Positions 21,815 through 29,974 of a stretch of DNA of 36,837 bases are shown here, piece by piece. The position numbers were made by a program, and so were the translations under genes. Source of the stretch: an uncultured Hymenobacter sp. (lineage in GTDB: Bacteria; Bacteroidota; Bacteroidia; Cytophagales; Hymenobacteraceae); contig CAJYPK010000035.1 in the NCBI GenBank assembly GCA_913776615.1, forward strand, positions 1 to 36,837, given 5' to 3'. Position 1 is the stretch's first letter. Each line of letters begins with the position of its first letter. The notes beneath the pieces were generated by a model. The model searched no databases and was not told the DNA's origin. It saw nothing but the letters and a program-made list of their open reading frames with translations.

Positions 21815-24775
21815 ATGGCTAATCTCTTCTCTGCAAACTCGAAGGCTCAGCGCCAGCTGGCGCTGGCGCTGAGCCTACTGGCTGGCCCCACTACCGCGCT
21901 GGCCCAGACCGGCCCGGGCGTCATTTACGGCCTGGGCACGGCTACCCAGACCTACATGGGCATTCCCGCCGGGCAGCAGTTGCTGATCCCACTGTACCCG
22001 GCCAACCTTTCCAATACCACCCAGCTTTTCGGACAAGGCCAGGCCATCCTGGGCGTTACGGCGGGCCAGCAGCTGGTGGGCATCGACGCTCGGCCCAGCA
22101 CGGGCCAGCTCTACGCGCTGGGCTACAACTCCAGCAACGGGGCCACCCAGCTCTACATCCTGAGCATGCCCACTAGTGGCTCGGCTACCACCGTCACGGC
22201 CACGCCCATCAACACCACGCCCATCACCCTGAACCTTCAGGATAATAATCGCGCCAACACCCGCGGCATCCTGCCCAATATCAGCTTCGACTTCAACCCG
22301 CGGGCCGACCGCATTCGGGTGATGGCCCCGAATGGCACCAACTACCGCCTCAACCCCAACACTGGCGGCCTGGCGGGCACCGATACCAACCTGAGCTACG
22401 TTGCTGGCAATACCGTGGGCCACGCGCCCTACATCGGTACGGCGGCCTACACCAACTCGGCCACGGCCGTAACCGGCACCACGCTCTACGACGTGGACGT
22501 CACCAATACCAACGCGCTGCTCTCCACTCAGAACTCGCCTAACGATGGGATCCTGACCCCGGTGAACCCCGTTACGTTCCGCACCAACAGCAATCCTAAT
22601 TTTTTCCCGCTGACCTCACCCACCGTCGGGGTAGATCTGGACGTCTTCTACGACGTCAGCAGCCGCAGCAACGTCGCGTACTTGGTAGAGGCCCGCTACT
22701 CGGACCCGGCCAACCAAGACATCAACAACGGTACGGCCGGCAATCGGTTCAGCTCGAACCTGTGGGCGTTTAACCTGCAAACCGGCCAGGCGGTCGGCCG
22801 CAATATCTTCGGGCAGATCCCGGTGTTCATCTCCAACATCGCCGCCATGAACGCGCTGACGCTGGTGTGGACCGGGCAGGTCAGCTCCGACTGGCAGACG
22901 GCCGGCAACTGGTACCCCAATCAGGTGCCGACCGCCAACGACGACGTTTTCATCGCCGGCAACGGCACGCTGGTCGGCCCCGGCATCACCGTGGTCCAGC
23001 AGCCCATCGTTACGGCCACTACCTCGGTAGCCCGTAACCTGACGCTGGACAACAACGCCTTGCTAACCAATGCCAACGGCAGCCAACTGAGCCTGGTCGG
23101 CAATTTCATTAATAACGGCGGCGCAGTAGCCGGCAGCGGCACTGGCACGATAGCTTTGACCGGCACGGCCAGCCAGGACATCAGCGGCAGCGTGGCTACC
23201 ACGTTCTGGAACCTGAGCGTGGGCTCGAACGGTGCGACTACCAGCGCCGACGCGGCCATTCGGCGCAGCCTCGTGGCCACTGGCAACCTGGCCATCGGCT
23301 CGGACCAGGCCTTTACGCTGCTGAGCGATGCCAGCGGCACGGCCTTCGTGGTAAACAACGGCGGTGTGGTATCGGGCACGGCCACGGTGCAGCGCTACAT
23401 CACCCCCACCAACCCCGGCCTGGGCTACCGCCACTACAGCTCGCCGGTGAGCGGCAGCACCGTGGGCGACCTGGCTACGACCGGCTTCTCGCCGGTTGTC
23501 AACGGGGCGTATAACTCGGCCAGCAACCCGCGCCAAACCGTCCCCTATCCCACGGTATTTTACTACGATCAATCGCGCCTGGCCAGCAGCAACGCAGCCT
23601 ACGCGGTGGGCGATTTCGACAACGGCTTCCTCTCGCCCAATTCGCTGGGCGATGGCCTGACCGCCGGCCGAGGCTACACGGTGAACATCGGCGGCACGCA
23701 ACTGGTCGATTTCCAGGGCACGCTCAACACTGGCACCTACTCGACCGGTACGCTGGCCCGGGGCGCGCAAGCCAACGCCGGCTGGCACCTGCTGGGTAAC
23801 CCCTACCCCAGCGCCATCAGCTTCACGCAGGTATACAACGCCTCGACGGGTATCGAGAGCGGCGTGTACGTGTACCGGAGCAACGGCCAGTACACCGGCG
23901 CTTATTCTTCGTACCTCACCAACGGCCAGAGCGTCAACGGCGGGTCGGACAATATTCCGCTGGGCCAGGGCTTTTTCGTGCGGGCGCAGGCCGGCGGGGG
24001 TAGTGTCACCTTCCAAAACAATGCCCGGACCAATGCGCCCGAAACGGCGCTTTTCCAGCGCACCACCGCTAACCCCGCTCCCACGCTGGCCCTGACGCTG
24101 CGCGGCAACGGCGCGGCCAACCAGACGCGCATCTACTTCGAGCAGGGAGCCACGACCGCCTTCGACGCGGCCCGCGACGCGCACTACCTGCCCGCCTCCC
24201 ACGGCCTCGACCTGGCCAGCGAAATCAGCACCGAGTCCTTGGCCATCAATGGCTTGCCCGAACTGACTGGCCCGACCGTTACCGTGCCGCTGCGTCTGCA
24301 CAGCCAGGTGGCTGGCACCTATTCGCTGGCCGTGGATGAGCTGGCCAACCTGCCGGCCGGCTACCAGGCTTACCTGCGCGACGGCCTCACGAATACGTAT
24401 ACCAACCTCACCACTACCCCCAGCATCAGCCTGACGCTGGCCCCAGCCGACGCGGCGGCCGGCCGCTTTGCGGTGGTATTTGCTACTGCTTCGCCCCTGG
24501 CAACCGCGCCCGCCGCACTGGCTGCCCTGGCGGCCGTGTACCCCAACCCCGCCCACGGCACGGCTACCCTCGTGCTACCGCAGGCTTTGCGCGGCGGCAG
24601 CGCCAGCACCATTCAGCTGCTCAACGCACTGGGGCAGGTAGTATTGACCAAAACGCTGGCCGCCGGGGCCGCGCCTACCACGGAGCTCTCGCTCGCAGGC
24701 CTCGCCCCCGGCATCTACACCGTGCGCGCTACTACCGAAGCCGGGCAGGTAGCCAAGCGGTTGGTAGTGCAATAA
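21815..24775 (+). CDS. T9SS cargo protein with DUF4394 domain and C-terminal sorting domain
   Basis: The start at 21815 gives a signal peptide (about residues 1-31; QRQLALALSLLAGPTTALAQ). Residues about 32-300 match DUF4394, a beta-propeller-like module (GVIYGLGTATQTYMG, QQLVGIDARPSTGQLYALGY, NISFDFNPRADRIRVMAPNG, VGVDLDVFYDV). A beta-rich surface-protein region follows (LVWTGQVSSDWQTAGNWYPN and a repeat-like adhesin segment). The end is a type A T9SS sorting domain: VYPNPAHGTATLVLP through LAGLAPGIYTVRATTEAGQV to RLVVQ. The protein should cross the inner membrane by Sec and the outer membrane by T9SS, then be attached to the surface or released. The long 5' open extension from 21680 is judged noncoding. 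986 residues. Confidence 0.9.
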   Translation: MANLFSANSKAQRQLALALSLLAGPTTALAQTGPGVIYGLGTATQTYMGIPAGQQLLIPLYPANLSNTTQLFGQGQAILGVTAGQQLVGIDARPSTGQLYALGYNSSNGATQLYILSMPTSGSATTVTATPINTTPITLNLQDNNRANTRGILPNISFDFNPRADRIRVMAPNGTNYRLNPNTGGLAGTDTNLSYVAGNTVGHAPYIGTAAYTNSATAVTGTTLYDVDVTNTNALLSTQNSPNDGILTPVNPVTFRTNSNPNFFPLTSPTVGVDLDVFYDVSSRSNVAYLVEARYSDPANQDINNGTAGNRFSSNLWAFNLQTGQAVGRNIFGQIPVFISNIAAMNALTLVWTGQVSSDWQTAGNWYPNQVPTANDDVFIAGNGTLVGPGITVVQQPIVTATTSVARNLTLDNNALLTNANGSQLSLVGNFINNGGAVAGSGTGTIALTGTASQDISGSVATTFWNLSVGSNGATTSADAAIRRSLVATGNLAIGSDQAFTLLSDASGTAFVVNNGGVVSGTATVQRYITPTNPGLGYRHYSSPVSGSTVGDLATTGFSPVVNGAYNSASNPRQTVPYPTVFYYDQSRLASSNAAYAVGDFDNGFLSPNSLGDGLTAGRGYTVNIGGTQLVDFQGTLNTGTYSTGTLARGAQANAGWHLLGNPYPSAISFTQVYNASTGIESGVYVYRSNGQYTGAYSSYLTNGQSVNGGSDNIPLGQGFFVRAQAGGGSVTFQNNARTNAPETALFQRTTANPAPTLALTLRGNGAANQTRIYFEQGATTAFDAARDAHYLPASHGLDLASEISTESLAINGLPELTGPTVTVPLRLHSQVAGTYSLAVDELANLPAGYQAYLRDGLTNTYTNLTTTPSISLTLAPADAAAGRFAVVFATASPLATAPAALAALAAVYPNPAHGTATLVLPQALRGGSASTIQLLNALGQVVLTKTLAAGAAPTTELSLAGLAPGIYTVRATTEAGQVAKRLVVQ

Positions 24776-24797
24776 AAGAGCCCAGCTACTTACCGAA

Positions 24798-24869
24798 GCT
24801 GTTTAGGAAGTACTTTTCAGGTGACCACCCCTCGGCTTGGTTTGCCGTCAGGCAGACTTCCTAAACAGC
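24798..24869. repeat. 14-bp inverted repeat after the T9SS cargo gene
   Basis: GCTGTTTAGGAAGT (24798-24811) pairs perfectly with ACTTCCTAAACAGC (24856-24869). It lies 22 bp past the cargo stop codon, and its right arm abuts the hairpin at 24868. Confidence 0.65.
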
Positions 24870-25319
24870 CACCTGCCAACAAAGAACCCCGCCGGCTGTC
24901 CGGCGGGGTTCTTTGTTGGCAGGTGGCTGGAAAAGCGCCTGAAAAGCCCTGGGCGTACTAGCAAGGGCGACTGTTGGTAATAGGTCGTATCCTCTGCTTT
25001 TGCTACGAATCCGGCAAAAGTTTCGCGTTGCGGGCTGGTGAGCAGCGCCCACCATTTCGGGGCGCTCCAGGTTACGTACTCCTGCGCCTCTTCCTCTCGT
25101 TGCGCATCTTGGCCACTCCGCTCCAGGGGGTCGGCCTGGGCCAGCCGCTGTGCGGCGGCCGGCAGGGAGGAGAAATAGGGACCGTTGACCTCGTGGAACG
25201 TCCCACATAAATAGGAAGTGTGGCGACCCCCGGCTTGCTTACCTGCCACAGGCACGCCGGGGACTATTTTGGGCCAGCGCCTGGGTGGCGTACAGGAGCA
25301 GAATACCGCGGTTGAGCAT
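24848..25319 (-). pseudogene. Probable decayed (frameshifted) secreted-protein gene
   Basis: From ATG at 25319 the minus strand encodes MLNRGILLLYATQALAQNSP, a good signal peptide, but this frame stops soon after. The next frame is open from about 25260 down to 24848 and reads like a real mature protein (HTSYLCGTFHEVNGPYFSSL, VTWSAPKWWALLTSPQRETF, AKAEDTTYYQQSPLLV). A single shift near 25255-25265 would join them. The frame then runs through the terminator hairpin at 24868-24927, so its natural stop also seems lost. No family is recognised. It follows the exosortase pair on the same strand. A sequencing error or a wholly spurious frame is possible. Confidence 0.35.
24868..24927. terminator. 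Perfect 28-bp hairpin, probable bidirectional terminator
   Basis: Arms 24868-24895 and 24900-24927 are perfectly complementary with a CTGT loop. The core AAAGAACCCCGCCGG with the complementary GGTTCTTT end is a classic strong terminator. It serves the cargo gene (plus) and whatever is transcribed leftward from 25880. Confidence 0.8.
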
Positions 25320-25373
25320 GCGGAAAGACAGCGCTCAAACTTCTGCCCTTCAGGTTTTAATCCTGGCTACCAC

Positions 25374-25880
25374 TTAGCCGATAACCCGCCGCGTGCCGGG
25401 CCAGAGCACGGGCAACAGGATCATCACGGGCAGCGGCGAAATGGTAAAGTCGATGATGCGGCGGCCGAGCTTATAGGCCACCGGCACGTGGCCGCCCAGC
25501 TGGCCAATTAGCAGTAGCAGCACGCACAGGCCCAGCAGCCCACCGTACACTTGCGCGGCCCAGCGAGTACGCCGGGCGTCGCGCAGCAGCACGTGCAGCA
25601 ATAGCAGGCAGCCGCCGACGTAGAGCAGGCCGTACGTTGCCATCGCGGGCAGGCTGCGCGTGGTTACGAGGCCACTCGTGCCCTGCTGCAAGCGGGCCGC
25701 CGCTCTCCCCAGCCCCGCCAAGTCAAATAGCTTTTGCCAGGCTTGCGTAAGGGTGGCAAACACGGTTTCCGACTCCATACCCATCAGAAACAAGCCCAGC
25801 GCCAGCACGCCAGCCACTAGCCAGCGGGCCGGCGAAAGGGGCGGCACCGGGGCCGCACCGGGAGCAGGGGCGGCACTCAT
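25374..25880 (-). CDS. Membrane protein paired with exosortase (XrtX-associated-like)
   Basis: The start at 25880 overlaps the exosortase stop codon (ATGA), so the two genes are translationally coupled. The 168-residue product has about four hydrophobic segments: ARWLVAGVLALGLFLMGMES, PAMATYGLLYVGGCLLLLHV, AQVYGGLLGLCVLLLLIGQL and a C-terminal FTISPLPVMILLPVLWP. It contains no recognised catalytic motif. Small integral membrane partners encoded beside exosortases are known in Bacteroidota, and I believe this corresponds to the group named XrtX-associated membrane protein; that name comes from memory, not a search. It probably assists the exosortase in processing or anchoring its substrates. 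Confidence 0.7.
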   Translation of the reverse strand: MSAAPAPGAAPVPPLSPARWLVAGVLALGLFLMGMESETVFATLTQAWQKLFDLAGLGRAAARLQQGTSGLVTTRSLPAMATYGLLYVGGCLLLLHVLLRDARRTRWAAQVYGGLLGLCVLLLLIGQLGGHVPVAYKLGRRIIDFTISPLPVMILLPVLWPGTRRVIG

Positions 25881-26431
25881 GCCTCCGAGCCGACGGGCAA
25901 GCCGTACCACCGCACCCACTGCATCCAAAGCGCACAGATGCAGCCGTATACCACGAAGCTGAACGTGTAGTGGTGGTTGAAATCGACCGTCTGGTGGGCG
26001 TAGTGCTGATTGAGAGCCAGCGCACCTACCCGCACGATATTAAGCAGATACAGCCCGATAATCCCCAGTGGAATAAACCACAGCTTGGGGCGCAGCGGCC
26101 CGGGGAAGGCCACGATAAACCCCGTAAATAGCGCGTACAATACCAACCCATCGCAGGGTGCCCCTACCACTACGGCGGGCTGCCCATCCATGAAGAGCAG
26201 CGTAGCGCCGGGCTTTACGCTAGCGGCAAAGCCCAGTAACCGCAGGAGCCCGGCACTGGCGGCCGCAATATTTACGGACAGCCAGGTATCTAATCGGCCA
26301 TCGGGCCCGATAAAGCCTTCATAGCCAATCAGCCACACAAGGTACAACCCAGCGGCCGCCAGCAAAAACTGCCAGCGCGGGGCCAGCCGCGACCAGCGCG
26401 CGAAGGGCGAAGAAGTAATTTTTGGGAGCAT
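25877..26431 (-). CDS. Exosortase/archaeosortase-family transpeptidase (probably XrtX subtype)
   Basis: Exosortases are integral membrane cysteine proteases that cut C-terminal PEP-CTERM-like signals. The 184-residue protein has the expected helices and the three catalytic positions: Cys93 in GAPCDGLVLYALFTGFIVAF, Arg134 in YLLNIVRVGALAL and His153/His154 in FNHHYTFSFVVYG. ATG at 26431 is chosen over GTG at 26437 because the GTG lies inside the -7 promoter box. The gene has a strong promoter and an almost leaderless transcript. Its stop overlaps the start of the partner membrane protein. No PEP-CTERM-type substrate is seen in the window, so its targets lie elsewhere. The XrtX subtype is a recollection of the Hymenobacter-type family. 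Confidence 0.85.
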   Translation of the reverse strand: MLPKITSSPFARWSRLAPRWQFLLAAAGLYLVWLIGYEGFIGPDGRLDTWLSVNIAAASAGLLRLLGFAASVKPGATLLFMDGQPAVVVGAPCDGLVLYALFTGFIVAFPGPLRPKLWFIPLGIIGLYLLNIVRVGALALNQHYAHQTVDFNHHYTFSFVVYGCICALWMQWVRWYGLPVGSEA

Positions 26432-26436
26432 CAACA

Positions 26437-26467
26437 CAAATATACCCGCTCGCCCAGGCTAGCGCAA
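26437..26467 (-). promoter_or_regulatory. Promoter of the exosortase pair, nearly leaderless
   Basis: On the minus strand TTG (26467-26465) is followed after 20 bp by TATATTTG (26444-26437), an exact consensus match. The expected transcript start is about 26432-26433, one or two bases before the ATG at 26431, so the mRNA should have almost no leader. Confidence 0.6.
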
Positions 26468-26505
26468 TGGTTACCTACCCACCCCTGGCCCACTACTCCT
26501 ACTAA

Positions 26506-26557
26506 TACGAAAGGCGGGGCGTCGAAATTCTACGATTCCGACGCCCCGCCTTTCGTA
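26506..26557. terminator. Terminator hairpin after the M48 protease gene
   Basis: Arms 26506-26524 and 26539-26557 (TACGAAAGGCGGGGCGTCG and complement) form a perfect 19-bp stem with a 14-base loop. It lies 33 bp beyond the M48 stop codon and just upstream of the exosortase promoter, insulating the two units. Confidence 0.75.
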
Positions 26558-26589
26558 GCTGACGCTGCTCAACCCATGCTGACTGCTGA

Positions 26590-27405
26590 CTAGGGATGCA
26601 GGCCGCTGGGTACGCCCTGCGGGTATGCCTGCTGAATGTCTTTTTGCAACTCCTCGATGCGGTTGCCAGGGTTGGGGTGGGTGGCCAGAAACTCGGGCTG
26701 CCCGCCGCCCCCGCTTTTCTTTTCGAGCATCTGCATCACGTTGATCATGGCGCGGGGGTCGTAGCCAGCCTTGGGCGTAAAGTCAACGGCAAATTTGTCG
26801 GCCTCCAACTCGTCGTTGCGGCTGAAACGCAGGTTGACGAGCTTGGCAATCATGGCGGCAGCGGCGGCCCGGGCCACGCTGCTACCGGGGCTATTGGGAT
26901 CGTAGGAGGCAATGGCGGCGGCCCCGCTCAAGCCTTGGGTCAGCTGGCTTTTGGCCACCTGCTCGGCCGAGTGCCGGCCAATAACGTGGCCGACCTCGTG
27001 GGCCAGCACGCCGGCCAGCTGGGCTTCGGTAGTCAGGTTATTAAGCAAGCCCTGGGTAATGAACACCTGACCGCCGGGCAGCGCGAAGGCGTTGATGGTC
27101 TGGTCGTCGGCCAACAGGTGAAAGCGGTACTGGTACTTGGTTTTCTGGTCGAGGCCATTGGCCTGCACGATGCGCTGGCCTACCTGCTGCACGGCGGCCG
27201 TGGCGCGGGGGTCGCGGCTTTCGCCGCCGTACTCCCGCGCCATCTGGGGCGCGGCTTGCAGGCCCAGGGCTATTTCCTGGTCGGCCGTCATATTCACGTG
27301 CTGATTTTCCCCGGTGACGGGGTTTTTGGAAGTATTGAAAAAGTAGCCCAGCAGCGTAACCGCTGCGATAATGAGGCCGATAATAACGCGAAAATCCAGG
27401 CGCAT
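26590..27405 (-). CDS. M48-family zinc metalloprotease
   Basis: The start at 27405 gives MRLDFRVIIGLIIAAVTLLG, an uncleaved membrane anchor or signal; the 42 codons upstream are not membrane-like and are rejected. The zinc-binding HEVGH (136-140), in LAGVLAHEVGHVIGRHSAEQ, is intact and the third ligand is in RNDELEADKFAVDF (about residue 205). NAFALPGGQVFITQGLL is the usual strand ahead of the active-site helix. The fold and length (271 residues) fit the BepA/LoiP-like envelope proteases that degrade misfolded outer-membrane proteins. It has no TPR domain. It is a single-gene unit with a divergent lipoprotein gene upstream, probably acting in the periplasm. Confidence 0.93.
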   Translation of the reverse strand: MRLDFRVIIGLIIAAVTLLGYFFNTSKNPVTGENQHVNMTADQEIALGLQAAPQMAREYGGESRDPRATAAVQQVGQRIVQANGLDQKTKYQYRFHLLADDQTINAFALPGGQVFITQGLLNNLTTEAQLAGVLAHEVGHVIGRHSAEQVAKSQLTQGLSGAAAIASYDPNSPGSSVARAAAAAMIAKLVNLRFSRNDELEADKFAVDFTPKAGYDPRAMINVMQMLEKKSGGGGQPEFLATHPNPGNRIEELQKDIQQAYPQGVPSGLHP

Positions 27406-27629
27406 AGGAGTGAAAGAAAGAAGAGTGAGCCAGGGCCGGAACCCGGCCGGGCGACGCCCGCACCGGACCCCAGCCTCCGATGGGGCTTGTAACGCGACGA
27501 CGCGACCTAGGTTATCTCCCATGCCAGCCACGGCGCTCCTGGCTCTACCACACGGTGGCCCAATTCATTTTCAGCCCTAGCTTCGCGCTGCTAACCTCGC
27601 CGCCCGCCGGCTTGGCTTCTGCTCTATTC

Positions 27630-28043
27630 ATGGTCTTTTTCTCTCGCTTCCTGCCCGCCACCCGCTGGCTATTGCCGCTAGCCCTGCCGAGCCTACTGGC
27701 TGGCTGCGGCCACGCTCTACCCGATATTCCGGGCTTTGCCGCGCCCGCCTGGCGCGCCGACCGCTACGCCTGCAACGGCCAGCGGGCGGCCCTGCTACCG
27801 CCGCTGCTCGCCGCCCGCCCCCGCCTCTACGAGGCCCGGGCCAACGACGTAACCGCCCTGCTCGGTCCGCCCGACGAGGAAGAATTGCTGGCCCAAACCG
27901 AGAAAGTATACCACTACTACCTGCTGCCCGGCGCCCAGTGCGGCCCGCGCCGGTCCCACGCCGACGGCCCGCGCCTTAGCCTGCACTTCGGCCCCCTCGG
28001 CACCGTGACGGAGGTGCAGGCCGACCCCCTACCCGGTCGCTAA
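27630..28043 (+). CDS. Lipoprotein of unknown function
   Basis: The start at 27630 gives MVFFSRFLPATRWLLPLALP, followed by SLLAGC, a clear lipobox with lipidated Cys near residue 25; the longer frame from 27480 would bury it. The mature chain of about 110 residues includes YEARANDVTALLGPPDEEEL and a strand pair (KVYHYYLLPGAQCG, RLSLHFGPLGTVTEV). The LLGPPD turn between a helix and strands recalls BamE/SmpA-type lipoproteins, but the similarity is weak. Two cysteines in the mature part (ACNG and AQCG) may pair. A strong terminator follows 16 bp after the stop codon. It is probably attached to the outer or inner membrane facing the periplasm. Confidence 0.75.
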   Translation: MVFFSRFLPATRWLLPLALPSLLAGCGHALPDIPGFAAPAWRADRYACNGQRAALLPPLLAARPRLYEARANDVTALLGPPDEEELLAQTEKVYHYYLLPGAQCGPRRSHADGPRLSLHFGPLGTVTEVQADPLPGR

Positions 28044-28058
28044 GACCAGCCTGTTATA

Positions 28059-28095
28059 ACGAAAAAGCCCGGCGATGGTCGCCGGGCTTTTTCGT
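28059..28095. terminator. Rho-independent terminator after the lipoprotein gene
   Basis: ACGAAAAAGCCCGGCGA (28059-28075) and its exact complement (28079-28095) form a 17-bp stem with a 3-base loop, with an A-tract on the left arm and a T-tract on the right, so it can work in both directions. Confidence 0.88.
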
Positions 28096-28275
28096 CAGCA
28101 CTCAATTCCTTATAAGCATAATCAATTACATAGTTCGGTCATTGCCAGTATAGCGAAGCAATAACCGGCTGCTCTAATCTGGCTGTCAGCAATTTAGCCT
28201 GCCATTTAGAGCCACCTTCCGGCGCGAGGCAAGCTAGTAGCTGATTCTGAAAGCGCTCTCTAAATAACGCCTAAC

Positions 28276-28617
28276 CTAGCCGTTACCGCCCGAGTTAGTA
28301 CCCTGGCTTTCATCCTGCTGCAACTGACTGAGCTGCGAGGGTGACATGATACGGCCGCACTCCTGCTCGTACTGGGCTTGCAGCTCGGCGAGCTGGCTGC
28401 TGCGAGCCGAGGCGTCGTGGCGGGTCGTTTGCTCAATTTCGAGCTGGCGCGTCTGGCGGGTGCGGTTGAGGGTCAGCAGCTTGACAAACTGCCCCTCGTT
28501 AAGTTGCAGGCGGGCACTCATTTCGCGGGTCTGCTCCACCGGAGTTTGCGGGGGCAGCGTTTGGGCCTGGCCGACGGTAGCCAGCGACAAGGCCAACAGG
28601 AAAAATGCTGATTTCAT
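28276..28617 (-). CDS. Small exported helical protein (Spy/LTXXQ-like)
   Basis: The start at 28617 gives MKSAFFLLALSLATVGQAQT, a signal peptide. The mature part of about 94 residues is highly charged and helical, with many Gln, Arg and Glu residues: QTREMSARLQLNEGQFVKLL, RTRQTRQLEIEQTTRHDASA, LAELQAQYEQECGRIMSPSQ, ending in a flexible QGTNSGGNG tail. Helix spacing and the LQLNEGQ and MSPSQLSQL segments resemble the LTxxQ motifs of Spy/CpxP-like periplasmic chaperones, which is suggestive but not conclusive. It stands alone on the minus strand, convergent with the lipoprotein gene. The 232-base gap to that gene holds only the terminator. Confidence 0.7.
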   Translation of the reverse strand: MKSAFFLLALSLATVGQAQTLPPQTPVEQTREMSARLQLNEGQFVKLLTLNRTRQTRQLEIEQTTRHDASARSSQLAELQAQYEQECGRIMSPSQLSQLQQDESQGTNSGGNG

Positions 28618-28767
28618 AGAAGTAGAGCGGTAAAACAAGCGGCTGAGATACTAAACGTACAGGTTAATCTTGAAATTTTACCAGATTGAGAGCCAAACCA
28701 TCGCCCGCCCTTCGATAGTTCCAACGCTGGCTCGTTTAAGTGCCTTTCCGCATTTTTAGTCCGGGGC

Positions 28768-28775
28768 TACCTTCG
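28768..28775 (+). promoter_or_regulatory. Possible -7 box for rsmE
   Basis: TACCTTCG differs from TAnnTTTG at one position and lies 20 bp before the rsmE ATG at 28795. A TTT rather than TTG sits at the -33 distance, so this is weak. Confidence 0.3.
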
Positions 28776-28794
28776 TGACCCTTTTTGCTTGCCC

Positions 28795-29502
28795 ATGCTC
28801 ACCTGCTTCGCCCCCGACCTACGCCCCGACCAGCCCACCTATACGCTCTCCGAAGACGAAAGCAAGCACGCCGTGCGCGTGCTGCGCCTGGCTCCCGGCG
28901 CGCCCGTGCTGCTCGTAGACGGGCGCGGCACGCTGGCCACCGCCGTTATTGAGGACGCCAACCCCAAGCGCTGCGCGCTGCGCCTCACCGGGCGGGAGCT
29001 CATCGCGCCCCGCACCACTTACACCCACGTGGCCGTGGCCCCTACCAAAAACCTCGACCGCATGGAATGGCTCGTCGAAAAGGCCGTGGAAGTGGGTATC
29101 GAACGCCTCTCGTTCTTACGGTGCGCCCGCTCCGAGCGCCGCGACCTCAAGCTGGAACGCCTAGAAAAAATCGCCGTCAGCGCCCTCAAGCAGAGCAGCC
29201 AGGCCTGGCTGCCGCAGTTCGACGAGCTCATCGACTTTGATAAGTTTTTAGCCAATATCGACCCGGCCAGCACTTTCATCGCTCACCTCGAAGCCGGTGA
29301 GCGCACGGCGCTGGCCCAGGTTGTCGGGGCCGCGCCGCGCTGCTGCGTACTCATCGGCCCCGAGGGCGATTTCTCCCCCGCCGAAATCGAGTTGGCGCTG
29401 GGCCGGGGTGTACGACCCGTTACGCTCGGCGCTTCGCGCCTGCGCACCGAAACGGCCGCGCTGGCCGCCGTGTTCACGGCGCAGGTAGTGCGGGAGCTTT
29501 AA
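28795..29502 (+). CDS. rsmE: 16S rRNA (uracil-1498-N3)-methyltransferase RsmE
   Basis: RsmE methylates N3 of U1498 in helix 44 of 16S rRNA with S-adenosylmethionine. The 235-residue protein has an N-terminal PUA-like RNA-binding domain (EDESKHAVRVLRLAPGAPVL) and a SPOUT methyltransferase domain: AVAPTKNLDRMEWLVEKAVE, SALKQSSQAWLP and the knotted SAM site IGPEGDFSPAEIELALGRGV, then LGASRLRTETAALAAV. The ATG at 28795 is preferred over an in-frame TTG six bases earlier. It ends four bases into the convergent unknown gene at 29499. All family signatures are intact, so this is a standard housekeeping gene. Confidence 0.96.
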   Translation: MLTCFAPDLRPDQPTYTLSEDESKHAVRVLRLAPGAPVLLVDGRGTLATAVIEDANPKRCALRLTGRELIAPRTTYTHVAVAPTKNLDRMEWLVEKAVEVGIERLSFLRCARSERRDLKLERLEKIAVSALKQSSQAWLPQFDELIDFDKFLANIDPASTFIAHLEAGERTALAQVVGAAPRCCVLIGPEGDFSPAEIELALGRGVRPVTLGASRLRTETAALAAVFTAQVVREL

Positions 29503-29864
29503 CTTGAACTAGTCCGCAATCTTGCAAGCCGCGTATCCTCAATGAGTATATTATTTAGTATACTCACGGGCTTACCGCTGCTTTTATATTGCCAACCCAT
29601 CGTGATTGCCTTTAGAATATAGTGCTCCACTATAACTGGGGTAATTACCTCTAGGCTACCCGTACCTCCTATCTTATTTGCTTCGTAGCCTGAACGCGAG
29701 TAACCCATATAGACAATCAACAATTGACCACCGTGTCTATGCTGAATAGGAATAGCAAGCTGCGCACCATGCCCTTCTTCGTGCGAAACTTTTTTCCTTA
29801 CTCGCCAAACAAACACTTCCTCTCCGATTTGAATAGTACGCAGCCCCCTCTTTGCTAAAACCAT
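29499..29864 (-). CDS. Conserved-looking cytoplasmic protein of unknown function
   Basis: The 121-residue protein begins MVLAKRGLRTIQIGEEVFVW and has no signal peptide or membrane segment. Two short strand-rich parts, QLAIPIQHRHGGQLLIVYMG and GSLEVITPVIVEHYILKAIT, are followed by MGWQYKSSGKPVSILNNILI. No named domain is recognised. Its sequence is clearly richer in A and T than the neighbouring genes, although less extreme than the gene at 31519. Its stop region overlaps the end of rsmE by four bases in convergent orientation. The composition and isolated position hint at acquisition by transfer; the fold reads as a complete small domain. Confidence 0.7.
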   Translation of the reverse strand: MVLAKRGLRTIQIGEEVFVWRVRKKVSHEEGHGAQLAIPIQHRHGGQLLIVYMGYSRSGYEANKIGGTGSLEVITPVIVEHYILKAITMGWQYKSSGKPVSILNNILIEDTRLARLRTSSS

Positions 29865-29974
29865 AACACCAAATTCATTTAATGAGAGCAGAACTCATTA
29901 CTCTGCTGGAAACAACGCGCCATTCTGCGGATCGGCTATTACGTTGAAGCTATTTAGAAAGTAGGTCAACAAAA

